64,000 nt of DNA from contig NC_092232.1 of NCBI RefSeq assembly GCF_036320965.1, positions 52,078,982-52,142,981 on the forward strand. Reading direction: 5' to 3'. Origin of the DNA: Panulirus ornatus. Its lineage: Eukaryota; Arthropoda; Malacostraca; Decapoda; Palinuridae. Made by a program: the position numbers and the translations under genes. Positions 61,801 to 64,000 of the stretch are shown one piece after another. The notes beneath the pieces are model-generated. The model had not been told where the DNA came from, made no database searches, and worked only from the letters and a program-made list of their open reading frames with translations. Numbering within the stretch: the stretch's first letter is position 1; the number at the start of each line of letters is the position of its first letter.

Positions 61801-63902
61801 TGAGAACTGGGATGTTCTAGTTCTGAGTGAAACTAAGCTCAGGGGTTAGGGGGAACAATTGTTTGGGGATGTCCTGGGGTAGAGTTAGGGATCAGTGTGA
61901 GGGCTAAGGAAAGGGTATCACTTCCACTAATGGAGTTGCCAGAGTGTTGAAAAGTGTACAAGGAATTAAGCCCAAGACTGACTTGGGTAAAAATTAAAGT
62001 GGATTACAGAAGTTGGGTGACTACTAGTGCTTATGCATCTAAAAGTAAGAGGAGTAAGGAAGAAGAGTGAATGCTCATGGAATAACCAAATGAGTGTGTC
62101 AGCAATTTTGATGCAAGGGATCAAGTATCTGTGATCTAAATGCGAGAATGGGTGACATGGCAATTGAGGATATAATTGGAGAGCCTGAAGTACACAGTGA
62201 TGAGAATGAAAACTAAAAACAGCTTAGGGAGTTGTTTTCAAAAAAAGAACTGGTGACTGGGAACACCTTGTTCAAAAAGAGAATCGCATAAAAGCAGGAC
62301 AAGCCCTAGCTTTCTAAAGGGCACTAAGCTAAGTCTCAACCCCTCAAACTCCCCAATTAAAACATGAGTTCTACAAAACCCATGGGTATCACTGCTGAAA
62401 AATCTTTAAATTTAGGGAGTCTGGTACAGCATTTCCTGCTTAGCAGTCAGTGCCCTATGCTCTGAGCATTTAGTATATACAAAGGGCCAGCCCTGTACAA
62501 AAATATATGTGGATCAGTGGGGTAGATGGAGGGAAGGTATTACTAGATCACATTCTAATTCACAATGATTCAAAAGAAAGACTTTGGATGTGAATGTGCA
62601 GAGAAGAGCAAGCATTAGGCTGTCTGATCACTACTTAGTGTTGGCAAGAGTGATAGTTTTCTAAAGGTTTTAGGAAAAGAAGGAATGCCAAGGGTGGAAA
62701 GAGGGTGGTGAAAGTGAATGAGCTTGAAAAAAAGGCTTGTGTGAAGAGATACCTAGAGAGACTGAATGCACAATAGCAAAAGGTGATAAAAAATGATGCT
62801 GGGAAAGTGGACAAGGAATGGGAGGCATTTAAGAAAAACTGCTTACATGTGTGAGAGATGTGTGTGGCATACAGATGGTGGGAAAGGAGCTCGTGAAAAA
62901 GGACAGTGGGTGGAAGGATGAAGACATCAAGCTGTTAGTGAAAGATAAGTGAGAGGAGCGCTAAGAAGGAGGGTGAATAATTGGAAGATGTACAAGAGAA
63001 AGATGCAGGATGTCAAGAGAAATGTGCAGGGGATGAAAAAGAAGGCATATGAGAGTTGAGGTAAGCCAAAGCAACCAAACCAGACCCCCTATCCAGAGCC
63101 AAGCTTTACAGGCCTTTCCATGGTTTCACCTGACTGTTTTACATACCCTGGTTCAATTCAGTGAAAGTACATCATCCCCTATACACCACATCAATCCAAT
63201 TCTCACTATCTTATGCACATTTAGGCCTCAAGCACTCGAGTCTTTCACTTCATCCTTCCCCCTCCTTCTCGAAACCCCCTTCTTGTTCCCTCCATTTCTT
63301 ATATGCGTATCTCCTTTGCTTTTCCTAATTCATCCTTTCCATATATCCAAGCCTTTTCAGCACATCTCTTAATGTCTCTCTTATATTTCTATTCTCACTT
63401 CCACACCTCTGTCTTACCCTATCATTTCTTATCTTATCAACCCTCCTCTCACCACATATTGTCTTCAAATGTCTTGTTTCCAGCACATCCAAACTCTTCT
63501 GCACTTTTTGATCCAGGGCCCAAGCTTTGCATCCATACAATACCATCGGAATTACTTTACCATCAAGTGTGCCAATCTTAAGGAAACTTAATCCCTTTCC
63601 TCCTCCAGGAGTAATGCTTCTAAAGGCATCTGAGACCACCATGTCACACACAGTTTCAATAATAATGTAAAATAATTGAAAACAAAACTGCCCATTCATT
63701 TCTCACCTGACTGGATTAATCCAGACCCAAGGTATCGCTGTGTCCAAGCATGAATGTGAGGTATGAAATTATTCATCTCTTCAAAAATGTGGGCCTCAGA
63801 TATTCCAAAACCATACATGTCTCGTACCACCTTAGGTTGAGCTATCAATTCTCGTACCAAATTATCTAGCTCATTAAAGGTCTGCACCTTCTTTTTAACA
63901 AC
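21810..63902 (-). CDS. DNA2: DNA2 helicase/nuclease gene, 18 exons, 5' end missing
   Basis: DNA replication ATP-dependent helicase/nuclease DNA2 processes long 5' flaps in Okazaki fragment maturation and resects double-strand breaks, in nucleus and mitochondria. Eighteen exons (listed separately) splice into 2634 nt in one frame: 877 visible residues plus TAA. Seen in order: nuclease residues D104, E121-x-K123 and Q136-x3-Y140; Fe-S cysteines C216, C219, C225; Walker A GFPGTGKT with K478; DEASQ (584-588); [31 protein letters not shown]. Order and spacing match animal DNA2 throughout. The first Fe-S cysteine and the nuclease motif I histidine of the family fall in the missing N-terminal part, off the right edge. 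No exon is lost or broken, so the gene is probably functional. Introns range from 117 bp upward and carry many transposon relics. Boundaries were placed by hand from splice consensus and frame. Confidence 0.96.
22495..22860 (-). mobile_element. RTE-like family A 3' UTR and C-terminus
   Basis: The reverse complement carries the long 3' UTR form (GTTACAC-type coding end, GGTAAACCATGGAAAGGTTC, CTGTGGTTTTGTTGCATTAC, TAGCGCTACATCAC). In the intron-free DNA2 stretch after exon r acceptor it lies in the intron between exons q and r. Confidence 0.7.
22840..23405 (+). repeat. interspersed repeat R copy
   Basis: Unclassified family. Shared landmarks in order: TATATCTCTGATGC, AACTCC-TCAAG-GG, CCTTTAGTGCCTCACCCT, AACAGGCCACTGG, a run of CTACCTAATGTTC-like short units, ATTTTGCCAAAAGGCAGGGC, GTTTGTGGACAGAATGCC, CTGGGTCAGAGGAGTG, ACCCTCxxxATACCCAGxxGG. 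No terminal inverted repeat or coding region seen. Confidence 0.7.
23560..24360 (+). mobile_element. RTE-like family A, decayed RT to 3' end
   Basis: Plus-strand remnants in order: a decayed FADDT region ([16 protein letters not shown]), [26 protein letters not shown]-like, and CTACCGAGCTACTGTGGGAA of the tail. Many stops and frameshifts. Lies in a DNA2 intron, opposite to the gene. Confidence 0.7.
24524..24715 (-). CDS. DNA2: DNA2 exon q, motif V
   Basis: 192 nt, residues 747-810, phase 0 at both ends. Acceptor TTCCATAG, donor [19 protein letters not shown] and [15 protein letters not shown] are the conserved motif V region. Confidence 0.97.
24905..25087 (-). CDS. DNA2: DNA2 exon p
   Basis: 183 nt, residues 686-746, phase 0 at both ends. 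Acceptor TTTTACAG, donor GTATGT. It spans the poorly conserved part between motifs IV and V, recognisable from VVFLDT and [17 protein letters not shown], the place of NVTEAKLIVFLT in human. Confidence 0.92.
25330..25600 (-). mobile_element. RTE-like family B 3' fragment
   Basis: Shares with 41960-42130 the antisense C-terminal region (TCACAGGTGGTCTTCCTCTT, CCACATGCCCAAACCAGCTC). It abuts the hAT relic at 25600. Confidence 0.6.
25600..26534 (-). pseudogene. hAT (Charlie/ZBED5-type) transposase relic 2 with BED finger
   Basis: On the minus strand it starts with ATG at 26534: [18 protein letters not shown], a BED-type finger [21 protein letters not shown], then after breaks [92 protein letters not shown]. 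It covers N-terminus and mid part; the C-terminal half is absent. In the DNA2 intron between exons o and p, same orientation as the gene. Confidence 0.85.
26815..27268 (-). repeat. interspersed repeat R copy, inverted
   Basis: Same landmarks on the minus strand (CCAGTGGCCTGTTAAGGGTG and GGTAGGAGCAATAGATAGAA on plus). Starts near CTTGAGTATCGGGAGGGTTA. Confidence 0.7.
27455..28055 (+). repeat. interspersed repeat R copy
   Basis: The most complete R copy: TATATCTCTGATGACAGTTC to CCTGATGCCCAGGTGGGAGT, including the CTACCTAATG short-unit tract. It lies about 190 bp from an inverted copy (26815-27268) in the same DNA2 intron. Confidence 0.7.
28190..28410 (+). mobile_element. hAT-derived terminal fragment or MITE
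   Basis: Contains CTTTCATCAGATTCTCAATG and GATTAAGAACCTCTGATC, matching the hAT end at 5190-5300. It ends about 80 bp before the donor of DNA2 exon o. Confidence 0.55.
28484..28670 (-). CDS. DNA2: DNA2 exon o, motif IV
   Basis: 187 nt, completes codon 623 and encodes residues 624-685. Acceptor GATACCAG, donor [18 protein letters not shown] and [12 protein letters not shown] match motif IV; R649 is the expected arginine. The preceding intron is 4.9 kb. Confidence 0.97.
29040..29740 (-). mobile_element. RTE-like family A fragment
   Basis: The minus strand encodes [15 protein letters not shown] and [17 protein letters not shown], then decayed C-terminus and UTR. Located in the DNA2 intron between exons n and o, in the gene's orientation. 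Confidence 0.7.
29755..30335 (+). repeat. interspersed repeat R copy
   Basis: Shared landmarks from TATCTCTGACACCTGC to CCTCCTGATACTCAAGC. It lies between two family A pieces of the same orientation and may have inserted into one element. Confidence 0.7.
30335..30745 (-). mobile_element. RTE-like family A, RT domain fragment
   Basis: Minus-strand open stretch with [50 protein letters not shown] and [10 protein letters not shown]. The catalytic FADD has become FADY, so the copy is dead. It adjoins an R repeat and may be continuous with the piece at 29040-29740, which R interrupts. Confidence 0.8.
30746..33573. other. DNA2 intron, mostly unique AT-rich sequence
   Basis: Holds the 161-bp duplication at 32440. 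No transposon domain or additional exon was found. Confidence 0.5.
32440..32775. repeat. 161-bp tandem duplication
   Basis: GCCACAAAGTTGCATCTCTC at 32461 and 32622 starts two near-identical units of about 161 bp. The second has an extra 24-bp internal duplication (AAGTAATGACACAGCATGTAAC). In the DNA2 intron between exons n and m. Confidence 0.85.
33574..33677 (-). CDS. DNA2: DNA2 exon n, motif III
   Basis: 104 nt, residues 589-622 plus two bases of codon 623. Acceptor ATATTTAG, donor [20 protein letters not shown] is helicase motif III. Confidence 0.96.
34105..34335 (+). mobile_element. tRNA-derived SINE
   Basis: An A-box-like TAGCAGTTAGCATT (34119) and a B-box-like GGTTTGAATCC (34179-34189) have tRNA-like spacing. 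A non-tRNA body (CAACCCAGCTGTT, TACTGGGTACCTGGC) and an A-rich AAAAGAAAAGAAAAG end follow. The missing tRNA fold and the extra body argue against a working tRNA gene. In the intron between DNA2 exons m and n. Confidence 0.7.
34560..34649 (-). CDS. DNA2: DNA2 exon m, motif II
   Basis: 90 nt, residues 559-588, phase 0 at both ends. Acceptor CTTTCAG, donor [17 protein letters not shown] and [11 protein letters not shown] give helicase motif II with D584-E585. Confidence 0.97.
35100..35800 (+). mobile_element. RTE-like family A tail fragments (two)
   Basis: A partial long UTR (35100-35335) followed by a second fragment from GTGGTATACCGGGGTCAACA through GGTAAACC-like and GTGCTACCTCACTAATGTGG to about 35800. 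CpG positions of the consensus tail are mostly TpG or CpA here. Confidence 0.7.
36004..36135 (-). CDS. DNA2: DNA2 exon l
   Basis: 132 nt, residues 515-558, phase 0 at both ends. Acceptor GTTTTCAG-type (CATTTTCAG), donor [22 protein letters not shown] matches the KIGFLRLG segment after motif Ia. Confidence 0.94.
36985..38068 (-). mobile_element. RTE-like family A, 3' third
   Basis: The minus strand runs from [19 protein letters not shown] (38068) through [63 protein letters not shown] to the complete 3' UTR and a TATC-type tail at 36985-37010. Reading frames are long, so this is a fairly young copy with a 5' truncation. In the DNA2 intron between exons k and l. Confidence 0.85.
38470..38935 (+). 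mobile_element. RTE-like family A, decayed fragment
   Basis: Plus-strand remnants GGAACCATGGAAGCTGAAGT, a GVLKNV-like stretch, LYGCK and ERSTE-like pieces with numerous stops. Confidence 0.6.
39025..40215 (+). repeat. interspersed repeat R copy with internal duplication
   Basis: From ATCTGTATCTCGGATGCC, with the short-unit tract at 39200-39370. The 3' part is duplicated: GTTGTCAG (39461/39800) and GCAAGATTT (39628/40040) start matching stretches 339 and 412 bp apart. Confidence 0.7.
40216..41006. other. DNA2 intron, nothing recognised
   Basis: AT-rich sequence without recognisable elements up to the duplicated donor. Confidence 0.5.
41007..41085. repeat. 38-bp tandem duplication over a DNA2 splice donor
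   Basis: 41007-41047 is identical to 41045-41085. The copies contain the end of DNA2 exon k and its donor, so a second CTCAAG|GTTAGT lies at 41025/41024. Confidence 0.93.
41063..41175 (-). CDS. DNA2: DNA2 exon k, Walker A lysine and motif Ia
   Basis: 113 nt, completes codon 477 and encodes residues 478-514. Acceptor AAATAG. It supplies K478-T-S-T of motif I and the motif Ia stretch [16 protein letters not shown], nearly identical to human. The donor AAG|GTTAGT lies within a 38-bp tandem duplication, so an identical second donor follows in the intron. Confidence 0.96.
41960..43190 (-). mobile_element. RTE-like family B element
   Basis: On the minus strand, from about 43190: [12 protein letters not shown] (motif A), a decayed DDTVLFA...SEEELQ motif C near 42720, [53 protein letters not shown], then decayed C-terminus. 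Gene order as in RTE-like elements but clearly different from family A. It contains a 55-bp tandem duplication (42768-42877). Its 5' edge is within about 70 bp of the donor of DNA2 exon j. Confidence 0.75.
43256..43407 (-). CDS. DNA2: DNA2 exon j, Walker A first half
   Basis: 152 nt, residues 427-476 plus the first base of codon 477. Acceptor AATTTCAG, donor [15 protein letters not shown] is the helicase Q-like motif. [11 protein letters not shown] is the first part of motif I, whose lysine comes from the next exon. Confidence 0.97.
43490..43655 (+). mobile_element. RTE-like family A tail fragment
   Basis: Plus-strand long-UTR piece: GGACCTGGATATAGATAGGG, GCATTACACATGACAGCTAG, GTGGCCCATTTTGTCT. 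It abuts the minus-strand copy that follows, so the two tails face each other. Confidence 0.6.
43656..44640 (-). mobile_element. RTE-like family A, 3' third
   Basis: The minus strand starts near [20 protein letters not shown] and continues through [20 protein letters not shown] and [20 protein letters not shown] to a long UTR. Located in the intron between DNA2 exons i and j. Confidence 0.75.
44969..45121 (-). CDS. DNA2: DNA2 exon i
   Basis: 153 nt, residues 376-425 with split codons at both ends. Acceptor TTTTTTCAG, donor GTAGGT. It corresponds to the linker region after the barrel, before the helicase core (FRLDxxE-like region and NLAKLM-like NLAKLQM). Confidence 0.92.
45420..45830 (-). 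mobile_element. Jockey-like element, C-terminal end
   Basis: Shares with 60760-60900 the antisense C-terminal region (GCCAGGTCATAGTTACTGG, TTTTGGAGGAAGTGA). On the minus strand it reads [19 protein letters not shown] and [12 protein letters not shown]. In the intron between DNA2 exons h and i, outside 45121. Confidence 0.65.
45831..47003. other. DNA2 intron, nothing recognised
   Basis: AT-rich intronic sequence; no coding or element domain seen. Confidence 0.5.
47004..47104 (-). CDS. DNA2: DNA2 exon h
   Basis: 101 nt, residues 342-374 plus two bases of codon 375. Acceptor CTTGACAG, donor GTAAGT. It starts with AGDNVVVSS, equivalent to human AGDRVIVSG, and ends in VVLDR. Confidence 0.92.
47375..47735 (+). 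repeat. interspersed repeat R copy, partial
   Basis: From CTATCTATTCCTCTGATGCA through CTTAACAGGCCATTGGCAGA to TTTTGCCAAACGGCAGGGCT; the 3' part is missing. Confidence 0.65.
47873..48017 (-). CDS. DNA2: DNA2 exon g
   Basis: 145 nt, completes codon 293 and encodes residues 294-341. Acceptor TTTCACAG, donor [15 protein letters not shown] and GQFMHVF align with the corresponding SGSC and GQYLHNF stretches of human DNA2, in the barrel segment between nuclease and helicase. Confidence 0.85.
49260..50720 (-). mobile_element. RTE-like family A, RT to 3' end, old
   Basis: Minus-strand remnants in order: decayed RT core ([13 protein letters not shown] near 50340), [12 protein letters not shown] near 50200, [47 protein letters not shown], then C-terminus and tail. 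An unrelated TATC-tailed snippet (49750-49850) interrupts it. In the intron between exons f and g. Confidence 0.7.
51039..51148 (-). CDS. DNA2: DNA2 exon f, with inferred GC donor
   Basis: 110 nt, residues 257-292 plus two bases of codon 293. Acceptor CTCCACCAG. It begins [13 protein letters not shown], matching the conserved THLEYF-x-LWC segment. The frame is kept only if the donor is GAG|GCAGGT, a GC-AG type. A GT five bases further (CAG|GTTTCA) would shift the frame and meet a stop at the start of exon h. Confidence 0.85.
52578..52748 (-). CDS. DNA2: DNA2 exon e, Fe-S cluster cysteines
   Basis: 171 nt, residues 200-256, phase 0 at both ends. Acceptor TTTTTCAG, donor GTGAGG. C216-x2-C219-x5-C225 has the same spacing as C393/C396/C402 of human DNA2, three of the four 4Fe-4S ligands. 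The fourth is upstream of the window. Confidence 0.95.
53730..54170 (+). mobile_element. RTE-like family A, decayed fragment
   Basis: [20 protein letters not shown] followed by GVRFLRVS-like, [11 protein letters not shown] and [10 protein letters not shown], all with frame breaks. In the intron between DNA2 exons d and e. Confidence 0.65.
54966..55083 (-). CDS. DNA2: DNA2 exon d
   Basis: 118 nt, completes codon 160 and encodes residues 161-199. Acceptor ATTACAG, donor GTAATT. It matches the charged helical segment after the nuclease core ([20 protein letters not shown]). Confidence 0.9.
55130..55435 (-). mobile_element. composite retroelement tail and RT snippet
   Basis: The reverse complement carries [13 protein letters not shown] and KCFRYL-like bits (55320-55420), then a G/A-rich stretch and TAATGCTACCTCGCTAATGC (55160-55195). 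It resembles a variant of the family A tail. It starts about 50 bp from the acceptor of DNA2 exon d. Confidence 0.5.
56275..56405 (-). CDS. DNA2: DNA2 exon c, nuclease E-x-K and QxxxY motifs
   Basis: 131 nt, residues 117-159 plus two bases of codon 160. Acceptor TTTCACCAG, donor GTATGT. PLELKTG carries catalytic E121 and K123. EHRGQVTLY carries the Q136-x3-Y140 motif. All expected nuclease residues in this stretch are present. Confidence 0.96.
57107..57258 (-). CDS. DNA2: DNA2 exon b, nuclease motif II
   Basis: 152 nt, residues 66-116. Acceptor TTATTACAG, donor GTATTA. It contains [20 protein letters not shown]104 in GKID matches the metal-binding aspartate of the RecB-like nuclease (D277 in human DNA2). 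The intron before it is the largest one visible (6.4 kb) and holds Jockey-like and RTE-like debris. Confidence 0.95.
57740..58235 (+). mobile_element. RTE-like family A 3' tail, long form
   Basis: Begins near GGGGTCAACGTGCTGTCAAT and includes GGGAAACCATGGAAAGTTTT, GCATTACACATGACAGATAG, TTCCTTGCGCTACCTCGCTA and AACTAAGTATAATAAAAAAA. It contains a 45-bp internal duplication (57994-58083). Confidence 0.8.
58769..58838. repeat. (GA)n microsatellite
   Basis: About 70 bp of GA, directly upstream of a Jockey-like fragment. Confidence 0.95.
58845..59830 (+). mobile_element. Jockey-like element, endonuclease end to RT start
   Basis: Follows a (GA)n run. Plus-strand remnants: decayed end of the endonuclease domain, [88 protein letters not shown]. 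It stops before RT motif A. The last 290 nt are in one open frame. Confidence 0.8.
59915..60090 (-). repeat. interspersed repeat R copy, partial
   Basis: Plus strand shows GCCTCTGCAAATACTATG, CCTCTGCCAGTGGCCTGTTA, AGGGTAAAGCACTAAAGGCT, the complement of the R 5' half. Confidence 0.65.
60085..60240 (+). mobile_element. RTE-like family B 3' fragment
   Basis: Encodes [15 protein letters not shown] and [17 protein letters not shown], the sense version of the C-terminal segment seen antisense at 25380-25600. Confidence 0.55.
60240..60720 (+). mobile_element. RTE-like family A, decayed 3' part
   Basis: GCCTGAGGGCAATGTGGGGT encodes an [17 protein letters not shown] stretch, then a decayed [18 protein letters not shown] stretch and a GGTCATATGAAGC UTR piece. 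Confidence 0.65.
60725..61215 (-). mobile_element. Jockey-like element, C-terminus
   Basis: The minus strand encodes [31 protein letters not shown], then decayed [24 protein letters not shown] C-terminus and UTR. Same family as the copy at 13368-13976. Confidence 0.7.
61216..62489. other. DNA2 intron, probably old repeat
   Basis: G/A-rich on the plus strand, without stretches I can assign. It may be decayed retroelement sequence between the Jockey-like and RTE-like pieces. Confidence 0.35.
62490..63060 (+). mobile_element. possible RTE-like endonuclease-RT linker fragment
   Basis: Plus-strand, broken frames containing [16 protein letters not shown] (resembling the SDH end of an APE-type endonuclease) and [21 protein letters not shown] place it in an RTE-like element by this pattern only. 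Confidence 0.45.
63085..63640 (-). mobile_element. RTE-like family A variant fragment
   Basis: The minus strand encodes [39 protein letters not shown] and [12 protein letters not shown], then decayed C-terminus and UTR. It ends about 65 bp from the donor of DNA2 exon a. Confidence 0.7.
63707..63902 (-). CDS. DNA2: DNA2 exon a (first visible)
   Basis: 196 nt, visible residues 1-65 plus the first base of codon 66. Acceptor TTTGACAG, donor GTGAGA. It encodes a helical stretch of the nuclease domain ([10 protein letters not shown] near its end) aligning with human DNA2 from about residue 185. It enters in phase 0, so at least one more coding exon lies upstream, outside the window. Confidence 0.9.
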
Positions 63903-64000
63903 CTGTCAAAGTAAATTCACATAAAATCAATTTCACTTGCAAGTCACAAAGTAGCTTTGAAATAATGTATGTTAAAGAATACTGTAAAAATTCTGGGAAT

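Overview
The window looks like an arthropod genome, most likely a decapod crustacean. The reasons are a spliced nuclear gene with long introns, dense AT, GA and TATC microsatellites, and several non-LTR retrotransposon families whose sequences I recall as common in decapods. The taxon is an inference from memory and was not searched.

The one securely identified gene is DNA2, the replication helicase/nuclease. It lies on the minus strand from 63902 down to its stop codon at 21810. Eighteen coding exons could be placed to the base. They join in one continuous frame of 2634 nt (877 residues plus stop) and cover the RecB-type nuclease core, three of the four Fe-S cysteines and all superfamily 1 helicase motifs. 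The N-terminal part (about 180 residues by comparison with the roughly 1060-residue human protein) and the promoter lie beyond the right edge. Two splice-site oddities stand out: intron 6 appears to use a GC donor, and the donor of intron 11 lies inside a 38-bp tandem duplication.

The introns and the flank are largely mobile-element debris. There are about twenty pieces of an RTE-like non-LTR element (family A), fragments of a second RTE-like family (B), Jockey-like fragments, two hAT (Charlie/ZBED5-type) transposase relics, a piggyBac relic, a tRNA-derived SINE, and an unclassified interspersed repeat here called R. The clearest piece is at 15381-16904, an RTE-like insertion with an inverted 5' part between 11-bp target-site duplications.

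Layout: 1-10.6 kb is richer in CpG and holds minisatellites (55, 50 and 41 bp periods), a hAT relic and several unassigned candidate exons. 10.6-21.8 kb is the AT-rich DNA2 downstream flank with retroelement clusters and a piggyBac relic. 21.8-63.9 kb is DNA2 with its repeat-filled introns. No rRNA, CRISPR array or functional tRNA was seen.
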